Source: Marinobacter pelagius (GTDB taxonomy: Bacteria > Pseudomonadota > Gammaproteobacteria > Pseudomonadales > Oleiphilaceae). From it: a stretch of DNA of 64,000 bases. The stretch lies in assembly GCF_900114925.1 (NCBI RefSeq), contig NZ_FOUR01000003.1, positions 372,001-436,000 of the forward strand, read 5' to 3'. Shown here piece after piece: positions 46,305 through 54,794 of this stretch (positions are counted from its first letter, which is position 1; every line of letters begins with the position of its first letter). Below the pieces are notes generated by a model. That model ran no database searches and had not been told where the DNA came from. It was given only the letters and a program-made list of their open reading frames with translations. The position numbers and the translations under genes are program-made.

Positions 46305-46949
46305 TCAGGCGCCGTCACTTTGCCAGTGGCCGGCGCCGACAAAGATCATCTGCAGGAAACGGGTCGTCCGTTTCCGGATCTGACCGATCTGGTAGTCGTC
46401 GTCCGGAGAGACGCTGAGCAGGTCGGTCAGGCTGAAGGCGACGGTACGCACCACCAGGTCACAGGTCAGATCCAGATCCGCATCGCTCAGATGATCCATC
46501 AACCTTAGCCGGCGCAGGTCATTGGCCAACTCACTGGCAAAGAAACGCATTTCACTGCGGATGCCTTCCTGCACTGCCCGGCTCTCCCCCGCCAGTCCCT
46601 GGGCCATGAACATGAAGAAGTTCCGGTTGGTCCGGGCATGGGCCACGAAGATGCCCACCGATTCCTCGATCAGCTTGTCCGACTGAAGCACATTGGCGCG
46701 GGCCTCCCGCATCATCCGGCGCAAGACCAGCCCCAGCTCATCCACCAACTGCAGCCCCAGGTCGTCCATGTTCCGGAAATGCCGGTAAAACGAGGTAGGC
46801 ACTACACCCGCCTGCCGCGTCACCTCCCGGATCCCGAGGCTGGCAAAGTGCCGGCCCTTGCCCACCAGGGCCAGCGCCGCGCCCATCAGTTTTTCCCGGG
46901 TTTCCCCGGGCTTTCGTCGTTGTCGTTCTGCCATGTCCTGCCGCGCCAT
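46305..46949 (-). CDS. desT: TetR-family fatty acid desaturase regulator, DesT-like
   Basis: This 214-residue repressor has an N-terminal helix-turn-helix (REKLMGAALALVG..LGIREVTRQAGVVPTSFYRHFRNMDDL, about 10-60) of the FabR/DesT type. DesT senses the ratio of unsaturated to saturated acyl-CoA and represses desCB in Pseudomonas (established knowledge). I chose the ATG at 46949 rather than the GTG at 46976, because the latter would put the start inside a palindromic operator; an ATG at 46934 is also possible. It is divergent from the desCB homologues. Its C-terminal sensor part is consistent with DesT. Confidence 0.85.
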   Translation of the reverse strand: MARQDMAERQRRKPGETREKLMGAALALVGKGRHFASLGIREVTRQAGVVPTSFYRHFRNMDDLGLQLVDELGLVLRRMMREARANVLQSDKLIEESVGIFVAHARTNRNFFMFMAQGLAGESRAVQEGIRSEMRFFASELANDLRRLRLMDHLSDADLDLTCDLVVRTVAFSLTDLLSVSPDDDYQIGQIRKRTTRFLQMIFVGAGHWQSDGA

Positions 46950-46958
46950 CTGTTCTTC

Positions 46959-46976
46959 GTGTTCACGAGTGTACAC
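46959..46976. promoter_or_regulatory. DesT-type operator before desT
   Basis: GTGTTCACGAGTGTACAC is an imperfect palindrome with GTGTWC and GTGTACAC half-sites. It is directly upstream of the desT start codon and matches the sites before desC, so autorepression is likely. Confidence 0.65.
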
Positions 46977-47054
46977 ATTTGACCCGAAGAAAGTCGCCCG
47001 GACTTGTCATTCTGAGCCAACTCACCATCCCGGATTGTCTCCCGGAATCTCCGT

Positions 47055-47090
47055 GTGTACAGTCGTACACATTAGTGAACAAGTGTACAC
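47055..47090. promoter_or_regulatory. Tandem DesT-type operators before desCB
   Basis: Two palindromes follow each other: GTGTAC-AGTC-GTACAC at 47055-47070 (perfect arms) and GTGAAC-AAGT-GTACAC at 47075-47090 (one mismatch). The second contains GTGAACAAGTG, like the Pseudomonas DesT site. They lie 44 nt before the likely desC start. Confidence 0.75.
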
Positions 47091-47133
47091 ATCAACATAG
47101 ATGAGTACCTGGGATTCCATGGAGAGCACCACC

Positions 47134-48240
47134 ATGTTAGCGAGAGTGATACAGAGCAAGACCATACACTGGCTGGGCCGCCAGCTGTCGAACCAGGACA
47201 ATCCGGAATCCTGGCTGGACCCGGTGTTGGCCAGGATCAACCCCATGTGGGTACAGGCGTACACACCGGCACGGGTCGAGCAGGTAATTCAGGAAACAGC
47301 CGACACCCGAACCTTCGTGCTGAGACCGGCACGACGCTGGACCGGCTTCCGGGCCGGACAGCACGTGAACATCTGTACCGAGATCGACGGCGTTCGCCGT
47401 AACCGCACCTTCAGCCTGTCCAGCTCTCCCCTGCTCTGGGAAAGCCAGGGCCTGGTGACCCTGACCATCAAGCGCCTGCCCGGCGGACTGGTGACCAACT
47501 GGCTCCATGACCAGGTCGAACCCGGCCAGGTGATTGGTCTGGGTGAGGCCTTTGGCGAATTCCTGATCCCCGAGCCCGCTCAACCGGTCCTGTTCATTAC
47601 CGGCGGCAGCGGTATCACACCGGTAGTCAGTCAGCTGGAAACCATGGCTGCACAGGATTACCCGGCGCCGGTCACGCTGCTGTATTTCGTGCGCACCCAT
47701 CGGGATGTCATCGCGGGGGAGAAACTCCGGGCGCTGGCGTCCCGTCATTCGACACTGAGGGTTCAGGTCATCGCCACCAATGAAAGCGAGGAACCCCGGT
47801 TTTTCAGGGGCGAGGATCTCGATGAGATAGCCGACCTGAAAAGCCGTGAGGTGTATCTGTGCGGCCCCAAGGGTTTGATGGACCTGGCCGGTGAGCTGCT
47901 GCATCAGCGGGGAGTCACCGACGACCGGATCCACAGCACCTTCTTTGCCCCACCGGCGCCGGCGCAACTGGAAGGCGCCGGGCTTGGCGGCCAGGTAACG
48001 TTTGCCAAAAGTGATGTGCAGGTGGGCTCCGAGGGCGATGCCAACCTGCTGGAGATCGCCGAAGCCGCCGGCCTGAAGCCGCAATACGGCTGTCGCATGG
48101 GCATCTGCCACCAGTGCAGCTGCCGCAAGACCAGCGGCACCGTGATCAACCGTTTGACCGGCCAGGTTTCCGGGGCCGGCGAGGAAAACGTCCAGCTTTG
48201 TATTTCCGTGCCCCGGGGGCCGGTCTCTGTCGACGTTTAA
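47134..48240 (+). CDS. desC: Ferredoxin reductase partner of desaturase, DesC-like
   Basis: This 368-residue oxidoreductase carries electrons from NAD(P)H to the desaturase. It has an FAD domain (RNRTFSLSSSPLL), an NAD domain (VLFITGGSGITPVVSQLE, VYLCGPKGLMD) and a C-terminal plant-type [2Fe-2S] domain with CRMGICHQCSC and a distal cysteine in VQLCIS. I chose the ATG at 47134, which has GGAGAG seven bases upstream; in-frame ATGs at 47101 and 47119 lack this. It is followed by the desaturase gene and controlled by the operators above. Confidence 0.9.
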   Translation: MLARVIQSKTIHWLGRQLSNQDNPESWLDPVLARINPMWVQAYTPARVEQVIQETADTRTFVLRPARRWTGFRAGQHVNICTEIDGVRRNRTFSLSSSPLLWESQGLVTLTIKRLPGGLVTNWLHDQVEPGQVIGLGEAFGEFLIPEPAQPVLFITGGSGITPVVSQLETMAAQDYPAPVTLLYFVRTHRDVIAGEKLRALASRHSTLRVQVIATNESEEPRFFRGEDLDEIADLKSREVYLCGPKGLMDLAGELLHQRGVTDDRIHSTFFAPPAPAQLEGAGLGGQVTFAKSDVQVGSEGDANLLEIAEAAGLKPQYGCRMGICHQCSCRKTSGTVINRLTGQVSGAGEENVQLCISVPRGPVSVDV

Positions 48241-48300
48241 ACCCAGTTATCCGAATCAACGCAGCCTTTACCTTCTTTGTACTGCTGCAAGGAGTTTGCC

Positions 48301-49392
48301 ATGAAGAAACTGAACGAGACCCAACTGCAGGAACTGGAGCAGGATCTCAACGCCATCCGTGACGAGGTACTGGCGGACCTGGGCGAACGTGATGCCCGGT
48401 ACATTCGCCGCATCATCCGCCTGCACCGGACCCTGGAAATCGGCGGCCGGGTGATGATGCCCTTTGGGTTCATTCCGCCGGTCTTCGTGGCCGCAACCGC
48501 GTCACTGGGGGTTGCCAAGATCCTCGAGAACATGGAGATCGGCCACAATGTCATGCACGGCCAGTATAACTGGATGAATGACCCGAACCTGCATTCACAG
48601 ACCTATGAGTGGGACACGGTCTGCACCGCCGACTCCTGGCGCCGGACCCACAACTACGAGCACCACACCTACACCAATGTCATCGGCAAGGACCGGGATT
48701 ACGGTTACGCGGTACTGCGCCTGAGCGACGAGGACGAGTGGAAGCCCTGGCACAGCCTCCAGTTCATCAACTACATCCTGTTGAGCGTGCTGTTCCAGTG
48801 GGGCGTGGGCCTGCACGAGCTGGAAAGCGAGAAACTGCGTCGGCGCGAGATCCGTTGGCGGGACAAGTTGCCGTTTCTGAGGGACTTTGCCCGCAAGGGC
48901 GGTCGGCAGGCGTTCAAGGATTATGTGTTCTTTCCGTTGCTGACCCTGCCGGTTGCACCGATCGTGCTGGCCGGCAACATCGGAGCCAACCTGATCCGCA
49001 ACCTGTGGTCATCCACGGTAATTTTCTGCGGCCACTTCACTCAGGATGCGGAAACCTTCTCCGAGGCGGAGTGCGAAGGTGAAAGCACGGGGCACTGGTA
49101 CCTGCGCCAGCTGACCGGCTCCTCGAACTTCACCGGCGGGCGCTGGCTGCATATCCTGAGCGGGCACCTGAGCTATCAGATCGAGCACCACGTGTTCCCT
49201 GACCTGCCGGCCCACCGGTACCCGGAGATTTCCGAGAAGGTGCAGGCGGTCTGTCGCAAACACGGCATTCCGTACAACACGGGCAGTTTCGCCAAGCAGT
49301 ACGGCACCGTGCTCAACCGGATCTTCCGCTACTCCCTCCCGGACCGGGTTCGCACCCGGCTGGAAGGCGGAAGCGCCCCTCAGGCAATCTGA
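48301..49392 (+). CDS. desB: Acyl-CoA delta-9 desaturase, DesB-like
   Basis: This membrane di-iron desaturase of 363 residues introduces a cis double bond into saturated acyl chains. The three histidine boxes are visible: GHNVMHGQ at about 82, HNYEHHTYT at about 116 and QIEHHVFP near 298. Hydrophobic segments lie at about 52-75 and 218-245. The ATG at 48301 follows AAGGAG. With desC it forms the aerobic unsaturated fatty acid module. Its 3' end overlaps the convergent nsrR gene by 13 nt. Confidence 0.93.
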   Translation: MKKLNETQLQELEQDLNAIRDEVLADLGERDARYIRRIIRLHRTLEIGGRVMMPFGFIPPVFVAATASLGVAKILENMEIGHNVMHGQYNWMNDPNLHSQTYEWDTVCTADSWRRTHNYEHHTYTNVIGKDRDYGYAVLRLSDEDEWKPWHSLQFINYILLSVLFQWGVGLHELESEKLRRREIRWRDKLPFLRDFARKGGRQAFKDYVFFPLLTLPVAPIVLAGNIGANLIRNLWSSTVIFCGHFTQDAETFSEAECEGESTGHWYLRQLTGSSNFTGGRWLHILSGHLSYQIEHHVFPDLPAHRYPEISEKVQAVCRKHGIPYNTGSFAKQYGTVLNRIFRYSLPDRVRTRLEGGSAPQAI

Positions 49393-49817
49393 AGCAGGCG
49401 CAGCAACTGTGGCCGGTGTTGATCCTGGATCACATCGGCCAGAGTGTACTGGTCCAGCACCTCGAGGAAGGCCTTGAGCGCTTCGTTGAACATGGACTTG
49501 AGGCCACACACCGGCGTGATCTTGCAGGCATTCTTCGACGAAAAACACTCGACAATGCTCAGGTCCTGCTCGGTCTCCCGGACCAGAATCCCGACATTGA
49601 TGTCCTCCGGCGCCATGTGCAGACGCATGCCACCCTTCTTGCCACGAATGGTCTCGATATAGCCTTTCTTGTTGAGCTGGTGCACCACCTTCATCAGGTG
49701 GTTCTTGGATATATCATAACTGTCGGCAATTTCCTGGATGGTTGCCAGACGATCACCCTGCGCCGACAGGTAAATCAGCACGCGAAGTGAATAATCCGTA
49801 TAACGGGTGATGTGCAT
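49380..49817 (-). CDS. nsrR: Nitric oxide-sensing Rrf2-family repressor NsrR
   Basis: This 145-residue regulator carries an NO-sensitive iron-sulfur cluster and represses NO detoxification genes. The N-terminus MHITRYTDYSLRVLIYL and the winged helix (IADSYDISKNHLMKVVHQLNKKGYI) are typical. The three cluster cysteines are at 91, 98 and 104. It is the third gene of a small minus-strand group after a small membrane protein and YbaN. The palindrome at 50489-50513 before that group is a candidate site for it. Confidence 0.93.
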   Translation of the reverse strand: MHITRYTDYSLRVLIYLSAQGDRLATIQEIADSYDISKNHLMKVVHQLNKKGYIETIRGKKGGMRLHMAPEDINVGILVRETEQDLSIVECFSSKNACKITPVCGLKSMFNEALKAFLEVLDQYTLADVIQDQHRPQLLRLLQIA

Positions 49818-49845
49818 TCAGTGCTCCAGTTTAAATAAAATTTGT

Positions 49846-50250
49846 TCAACAGGACGGTCGCGTCAGCAGATAGCAGGCCGTGGCAGCCAAACAGGCACCC
49901 ACGATACCCAATACCATCAGGGAAGCTCCCATCAGCAATAACATGGCCCAGCTCAATACCATCATGCTGCAGGCCAGAACCTTGGCACTGACCGGCACCG
50001 CCCGACGGCGACGCCAGTTATCAATTGCCGGTCCGAACCGCGGATGAGCATCCAGCCACTGGGCAAAGGCCGGTGACCCCCTGCTGGCAAAAAACGCAGC
50101 CAAAAGGACAAAGGGGGTGGTGGGCAGCAAAGGCAGAACCACACCCACCACCGCCAGGCCTGCAGAGATATACGCCAGAATCCTAAATCCGGTTTTCCCG
50201 GAAGGCTCGCCCATGACGGGGCCCCCGCTATGATTCATAACTGCATCCAT
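49846..50250 (-). CDS. ybaN: YbaN family membrane protein (DUF454)
   Basis: This 134-residue inner-membrane protein has four hydrophobic segments and the DUF454 signature LPLLPTTPFVLLAAFFASRGSPAFAQWL. I chose the ATG at 50250, which follows GAAGGTAGA; a TTG at 50265 overlaps the previous gene. Its function is unknown. It lies between a small membrane protein and nsrR, suggesting that it is expressed with the NO response here. Confidence 0.85.
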   Translation of the reverse strand: MDAVMNHSGGPVMGEPSGKTGFRILAYISAGLAVVGVVLPLLPTTPFVLLAAFFASRGSPAFAQWLDAHPRFGPAIDNWRRRRAVPVSAKVLACSMMVLSWAMLLLMGASLMVLGIVGACLAATACYLLTRPSC

Positions 50251-50261
50251 TCTACCTTCAT

Positions 50262-50477
50262 TCAATGGACGGGTCTCCCCAACCGGCTCAGGAAAACCAG
50301 CCGCGCCACATAGGCCACCTTGACGCCCACCGCGAACAGTAAAGTGCCAACATGAGCAAGGATCTGGATGGCCATGGGAAAGTAACGGGCCAGGGGATAA
50401 GCCACCAGCACCGTCAGCAGCAGCCCCAGAAGTGACCAGACCATCGCACTGTTCGCCCTGAATAGCAGCTTTTCCAT
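50262..50477 (-). CDS. Small membrane protein near nsrR
   Basis: This 71-residue protein has two hydrophobic segments (about 12-30 and 36-62). I do not recognise it. The ATG follows a strong GGAGG-type site (GGAGGTTTC). It is first in a group with ybaN and nsrR, with an extended palindrome just upstream, so it is probably part of the NO or denitrification response. Confidence 0.7.
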   Translation of the reverse strand: MEKLLFRANSAMVWSLLGLLLTVLVAYPLARYFPMAIQILAHVGTLLFAVGVKVAYVARLVFLSRLGRPVH

Positions 50478-50488
50478 TTGAAACCTCC

Positions 50489-50513
50489 AGAATACATCTT
50501 TAATATGTATTCT
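50489..50513. promoter_or_regulatory. Palindromic operator between the nsrR group and dnrN
   Basis: AGAATACAT and ATGTATTCT are perfect 9-bp inverted arms with a 7-nt spacer. One side contains AAGATGTATT, an NsrR-like half-site. It lies directly before the small membrane protein gene and 130 nt before dnrN, so it may be an NsrR operator; the arm orientation differs from the classical consensus. Confidence 0.6.
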
Positions 50514-50615
50514 ATAGACTTCTTTTCAGAAGTTTCAACCCTTGTCCCCATTGGTGATCCCACAGAGATCCCGGAAACAGACAGAAGTTCCTGATTTTCA
50601 CCCAAAAAGATTCAC

Positions 50616-50629
50616 TTGATTTAAATGTA
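50616..50629. promoter_or_regulatory. FNR/DNR-like half-site before dnrN
   Basis: TTGATTTAAATGTA has a perfect left half (TTGAT) of the FNR/DNR box TTGAT-N4-ATCAA and a weak right half. The same 12 nt TTGATTTAAATG occur at 62154 before the Dnr-like gene. It lies close to the ribosome binding site, so its role is uncertain. Confidence 0.3.
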
Positions 50630-50642
50630 AAGGAGAAATGCC

Positions 50643-51128
50643 ATGACACCTCAAACCTGGGTTGAAGAAGCCACCGAAGAGGAACTCATCGAGCACATCC
50701 TGAACCGCTACCACGACACCCACCGGGACCAGTTACCGGAAATGATCCGTCTGGCCCAGCGGGTGGAGCGGGTTCACAGTGGCCACCCCGATTGCCCGAC
50801 CGGCCTGAGCGCCCACCTCGAGGCCATGCAGGCCGAACTGGAAAACCACATGGCCAAGGAAGAGCAGATCCTGTTCCCGATGATCGTGCGGGGAATCTCG
50901 GGCATGGCACGCGGTCCGATCTCGGTCATGCGCTCCGAACATGACGATCATGCCGCCGCCCTCGCCCGGCTCGAGAAGCTGACCAATCAACTGCGACTGC
51001 CGGAGGGTGCCTGCAATACCTGGCGCAGGCTCTATGAGGAAATCGGGCAGTTCCGACAAGACCTCAGGGACCACATCGACACGGAGAACAACGTGCTTTT
51101 TGCCCGCATCGACGGGCTGTCCGCCTAG
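50643..51128 (+). CDS. dnrN: Hemerythrin-domain iron-sulfur repair protein, DnrN/YtfE-like
   Basis: This 161-residue protein is a di-iron protein that repairs iron-sulfur clusters after NO damage. Hemerythrin-like histidines and glutamates appear in ILNRYHDTHRDQLPEMIRLA, LENHMAKEEQILFPMI, MRSEHDDHAAALARLE and LRDHIDTENNVLF. It lacks the N-terminal ScdA_N (DUF542) domain found in full-length YtfE, so it is a short form. The ribosome binding site is AAAGGAGAA. A TTGATTTAAATG stretch at 50616 recurs upstream of the Dnr-like gene. It is divergent from the nsrR group, consistent with NO control. Confidence 0.88.
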   Translation: MTPQTWVEEATEEELIEHILNRYHDTHRDQLPEMIRLAQRVERVHSGHPDCPTGLSAHLEAMQAELENHMAKEEQILFPMIVRGISGMARGPISVMRSEHDDHAAALARLEKLTNQLRLPEGACNTWRRLYEEIGQFRQDLRDHIDTENNVLFARIDGLSA

Positions 51129-51222
51129 GCTTACCTCGCGAGGGGTATCGGAATAGTTGATCCAATCTGCAATACTTGGTCTATACTCAGATCAAAAAAC
51201 AAGCGGTAACAGGATCAACCCG

Positions 51223-52215
51223 ATGCCCCAGAGCAAACTGACAGACCGTTTTGGCCGCACCGTCAACTACGTGCGCCTGTCCGTCACCGACCGGTGTGAC
51301 TTCCGCTGTGTCTACTGCATGGCCGAGGACATGACGTTCCTCCCACGCCAGCAGGTACTGACCCTGGAAGAAATCGCCCGCGTTGCGCGCAACTTCGTTT
51401 CGCTGGGGACTGAAAAAATCCGCCTCACCGGCGGCGAACCCATGGTTCGCAAGGATATCCTGGAGCTGGTGAAGGAAATCGGCACCTACGGGCTGCGGGA
51501 CTTTGCCATGACAACCAATGGCAGCCAGCTGACCACCATGGCCGAGCCCCTGCGCAAGGCCGGCATGCACCGGCTGAATATCAGCCTCGATTCCCTCGAT
51601 GCCGAGAAATTCCACAACATCACCCGCACCGGCAAGCTCAGCCACGTCCTGGATGGCATTGATGCCGCGCGCGAAGCCGGGTTCCGGGGCATCAAGCTCA
51701 ATACCGTGGTGATGAAGGGCCGCAATGACGAGGAAATCCCGGAGCTGATCGAATTCGCCCGCAAGAAGCAGGTGGATATCAGTTTCATCGAGGAAATGCC
51801 CCTGGGCGAAATCTCCGAGCACGACCGGGGCCTGGCCCTGTGTACCAGCGAGGAAGTCCGGGACATTATCCGGAAGACCCACGAACTGGTCCCGGCCACC
51901 GAGGATTCCGGCGGCCCGGCCCGTTACTACCGGATGACGGACAGCCCGATCAAGGTCGGCTTCATTTCCCCGCATTCCCACAACTTCTGCTCCACCTGTA
52001 ACAGGGTGCGGGTAACGGTCGAAGGCCGGCTGTTACTGTGCCTGGGCAATGAGCACTCGGTTGATCTGCGTCGCGTGCTGCGCGGTAACCCGGTGACCGA
52101 CGACAAACTGCGCGAGACCATCATCAACGCCATGGATCTGAAGCCGGAGCGTCATCACTTCTCGAGTAATGGGGATGTGCAGATTCTGCGGTTTATGAAC
52201 ATGACTGGCGGCTGA
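51223..52215 (+). CDS. moaA: GTP 3',8-cyclase MoaA
   Basis: This radical SAM enzyme carries out the first step of molybdenum cofactor synthesis, needed by nitrate reductase. The ATG at 51223 gives 330 residues ([18 protein letters not shown]). The N-terminal cluster CDFRCVYC has cysteines at 25, 29 and 32. The C-terminal cluster lies in [21 protein letters not shown] from about 255, and the protein ends GG, which is functionally important in MoaA. In Pseudomonas a moaA copy lies beside nar. Here it follows dnrN and converges with nosL. Confidence 0.96.
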   Translation: MPQSKLTDRFGRTVNYVRLSVTDRCDFRCVYCMAEDMTFLPRQQVLTLEEIARVARNFVSLGTEKIRLTGGEPMVRKDILELVKEIGTYGLRDFAMTTNGSQLTTMAEPLRKAGMHRLNISLDSLDAEKFHNITRTGKLSHVLDGIDAAREAGFRGIKLNTVVMKGRNDEEIPELIEFARKKQVDISFIEEMPLGEISEHDRGLALCTSEEVRDIIRKTHELVPATEDSGGPARYYRMTDSPIKVGFISPHSHNFCSTCNRVRVTVEGRLLLCLGNEHSVDLRRVLRGNPVTDDKLRETIINAMDLKPERHHFSSNGDVQILRFMNMTGG

Positions 52216-52260
52216 GCGAACCTCTTCGTTTTGCCGCCCAGCCTTTTTGTTTGGGAGGTG

Positions 52261-52372
52261 GAGCCGATGAGGGCCCCCTTCCAAAAAACGCTCCTTGCGG
52301 CACATCCTTGTGGCGCTTGGGCGCCGCCATCCATGGCTCCGCACATTTTTGGAAGGGGGCCCTCACCGGCTC
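52261..52372 (-). repeat. Structured intergenic element, copy E
   Basis: Arms of 27 nt at 52261-52287 and 52346-52372 pair at 26 positions around a 58-nt core. The single mismatch (A-C at 52267/52366) is U-G on the minus strand. On that strand the core shows GCCA/TGGC with loop TGGA and CACA/TGTG with loop AGGA. It lies between convergent moaA and nosL, so nosL read-through would carry the GGA strand. Confidence 0.87.
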
Positions 52373-52405
52373 ATCCAAGCCCTTAGCAATAGTCCTGCTA
52401 AAGAC

Positions 52406-52435
52406 GGGGTCAGATGAAAGCTTTCATCTGACCCC
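52406..52435. repeat. GGGGTC-type palindromic repeat
   Basis: A perfect 30-nt palindrome, GGGGTCAGATGAAAG and its complement, lies 8 nt beyond the nosL stop codon. It belongs to the family at 3811, 12235 and 63319 and may terminate nosL or moaA transcription. Confidence 0.85.
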
Positions 52436-52443
52436 ATTTTCAT

Positions 52444-53022
52444 TCACATGGAGTGCTCTGCCGTTTCGGCCTCCATCGCCCCCATCTCATGCATCCCGCT
52501 CATCTCGTCCATGGCCGCACCGGTGTTCAGGTGTTCCATGGTGATCTCGCTGTATTTCAGAACCTCCCCACCATGCTCCATCATGAAACCATGGGCAGCA
52601 TCCTCGGTGGCGAATGAGGCCAGGGTCGGCCCCATGGCACCGGTGCGGTCTGAGCCGACCACGAAGAAGGCATCCCGGGCATCGATCAGGGCGGCGTCAT
52701 CGGGGCTCTCCCACTCGGTCTGGGCCATGTCGTGGACGTAAAGTGTATGATCACGGTTTTCATTCTCCGGCTGGAGCATCCAGGCGAACATGTCCTTGGT
52801 GGAGCAGAACTTGCGAACGTGCTGCTCCTTCTCGGTGATGGCCTCACCCTTGGGGCCCGGGAAGTTGGTAATCACCATGCCGCAGACGTGGCATTCGTCG
52901 CCGCTTTCGAAGTGCACCGGGTCGGGTTTGGCCGTGGCCTGTTCCTCATTACCCGAACAGGCGGTGAGGGTTATGGCAGCCAGGGCGGCAAGGAGCCAGT
53001 TCAATTTGGTTCGGTTCATCAA
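52444..53022 (-). CDS. nosL: Copper chaperone lipoprotein NosL
   Basis: This 192-residue lipoprotein (lipobox LTAC at about 22) delivers copper for the CuZ site of N2O reductase. The metal-binding CHVCGM is at about 44-49, followed by RKFCSTKDMFAWML. The C-terminal 25 residues are rich in Met, His and Glu (MSGMHEMGAME), which may bind copper. It is the last gene of the nosRZDFYL operon, 12 nt after nosY. Confidence 0.95.
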   Translation of the reverse strand: MMNRTKLNWLLAALAAITLTACSGNEEQATAKPDPVHFESGDECHVCGMVITNFPGPKGEAITEKEQHVRKFCSTKDMFAWMLQPENENRDHTLYVHDMAQTEWESPDDAALIDARDAFFVVGSDRTGAMGPTLASFATEDAAHGFMMEHGGEVLKYSEITMEHLNTGAAMDEMSGMHEMGAMEAETAEHSM

Positions 53023-53034
53023 TGATAACTCCGT

Positions 53035-53865
53035 TCAGATACGACGATTTCGGAAAAGTAACAGGGCAGCCGCCAGCGGGATGGCAAACCACAGCACCAG
53101 GCCGATCCAGAGGCCGGCGGCACCGATGGGCAGATCGGCGCCAAGACTGAGAACACCGCTAAGCTGGCCGGTATCTCCAAAGGCAACAATATTGAGCAGG
53201 CGGTAGATATCGGTCGGGTTGAGCATCAGCAACCAGGGCAACAGCTCGGCGTTGAACTTGCCCTCACTGGCGACCAGGGTGCCCAACAGCATCAGATCGA
53301 AAATCAGCACAAAGAAGAACCAGATCGCCAGCGCCAGACCGGCGGCAATCGGTTTCTCGCTGACGCGGACACTGACCACATAGGCCAGCGCGATGAAGCC
53401 CCAGCCCAGCAGCACAGTGGAGGCGATAAAGCGGAACATGGCGACGGCCAGGTTGGTGATCGCGACATCCTCCACCAACAATGCAATGGCGACTCCAGCC
53501 ACACCGAAGCCGATGAGGGTAGCCAGGGCCAGGGTCAGGCCATGGCCGAGAAACTTGCCGAGCAGCAACTGGCTGCGACTGAGCGGGTAGGTCATCAGCA
53601 ACAGCAGGGTGCCGCCCTCCTCTTCCCCGACGATGGCATCGTAGGCCAGCAGCAGCGCGATCAACGGGATCAGGAAGATCCCCAGGCTGGCCAGGCTGGC
53701 AATGGTGGCCGGCGTGGACGCGTAGCCGACCTGGCCGGAAGCGGCAGCGCCGAACCAGGCAATGCCCAGGGCCAGGGTGGCGAACACCAGGGAAATGGCC
53801 ATCAGCCAGCGGTTGCGCAGGCTGTCACTGAGTTCCTTGCGGGCAATGGTCCAAATACTGTTCAT
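53035..53865 (-). CDS. nosY: NosY, ABC-type permease for N2O reductase maturation
   Basis: This 276-residue inner-membrane permease has about six membrane segments. It starts IWTIARKELSDSLRNRWLMAIS and has YDAIVGEEEGGTLLLLMTYPLSRSQLLLGKF, typical of NosY/ABC-2 permeases. With NosF and NosD it supplies the sulfur species or conformational work needed to assemble the CuZ centre of NosZ. Its start overlaps the nosF stop by 4 nt. Confidence 0.95.
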   Translation of the reverse strand: MNSIWTIARKELSDSLRNRWLMAISLVFATLALGIAWFGAAASGQVGYASTPATIASLASLGIFLIPLIALLLAYDAIVGEEEGGTLLLLMTYPLSRSQLLLGKFLGHGLTLALATLIGFGVAGVAIALLVEDVAITNLAVAMFRFIASTVLLGWGFIALAYVVSVRVSEKPIAAGLALAIWFFFVLIFDLMLLGTLVASEGKFNAELLPWLLMLNPTDIYRLLNIVAFGDTGQLSGVLSLGADLPIGAAGLWIGLVLWFAIPLAAALLLFRNRRI

Positions 53866-54794
53866 TGGCTGCCTCCCCGGTGGGCCAGGCCACCCGAGCC
53901 GATGAAATGCACATAGATATCCTCCAGGCTCGGCTGGTGGATACTGACATCCGCCACCTCACCCGATGCCATTACCGTTTGCAGCAAGGCCATTTTCTCC
54001 CTCGGTTGCACATCCACTCGCAGCCGCCCGTTGTCAGTCTTGATCATCAGGCCACTGCTGGTCGCGGCGCTGTCGATCACCTTTTCCAGTGCCGAGATAC
54101 TGTGGGCGGGATCCAGTGATAGCGTCACCGGCATGTTCGCCTGCCGCCTCAACGCTGCCAGATCCCCGGCGGCCTTCAGGGAGCCTTCGGTAAGAATCGC
54201 AGCGCGATCGATGTATGGCTCGACACCGGGCAGAACATGGGAGCACAGCACAATCCCCGTGCCCTCATCCCGCAGATCCCGCAGCAACCGGTACAGATCC
54301 GCCGTAGCCACCGGATCCAGACCCACCGTCGGTTCATCCAGCATCAGCAGTTTCGGCTTACCCAGCAGCGCCTGCGCCAGTCCGAGACGCTGGCGCATCC
54401 CCTTGGAATAGGTCTTGGTGCGGGCATCCATGGCATCGCCCAACCCCACCTGTTCCAGCAGCGCCGGCACCTGGCGCAAGGACGCACCCTTGAGCCGGGC
54501 AAAATGACTCAGAATCTCCCGGCCGGTCAGTTGCGGGTAGAACATCACATTCTCCGGCAAATACCCGATGTACTGGGTCACCTGCGGATCCCCGGCCTGA
54601 CCCCCGAGAACGGACACCGTACCCTGGGTCGGCTGCATCAGCCCCAGAATCAGCTTGATCGAGGTGGTCTTGCCCGCCCCGTTATGGCCGAACAGACCCA
54701 GGATCTCGCCCGGCTCCAGACGCAGATCAATGCCATGCAGTACCAGGCTCTTGTCGTACCGGTAACTCACATTTTCAAGACGAAAACAGCTCAT
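53862..54794 (-). CDS. nosF: NosF, ABC ATPase for N2O reductase maturation
   Basis: This 310-residue cytosolic ATPase has Walker A FGHNGAGKTTSIKLIL at about 35-50, signature YSKGMRQRLGLAQALLG at about 130-146, Walker B LLMLDEPTVGLDP, and switch His in VLCSHVLPG. It powers NosY and couples to periplasmic NosD. Its start overlaps the nosD stop by one base and its end overlaps nosY by 4 nt, so the three are translationally coupled. Confidence 0.96.
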   Translation of the reverse strand: MSCFRLENVSYRYDKSLVLHGIDLRLEPGEILGLFGHNGAGKTTSIKLILGLMQPTQGTVSVLGGQAGDPQVTQYIGYLPENVMFYPQLTGREILSHFARLKGASLRQVPALLEQVGLGDAMDARTKTYSKGMRQRLGLAQALLGKPKLLMLDEPTVGLDPVATADLYRLLRDLRDEGTGIVLCSHVLPGVEPYIDRAAILTEGSLKAAGDLAALRRQANMPVTLSLDPAHSISALEKVIDSAATSSGLMIKTDNGRLRVDVQPREKMALLQTVMASGEVADVSIHQPSLEDIYVHFIGSGGLAHRGGSQ

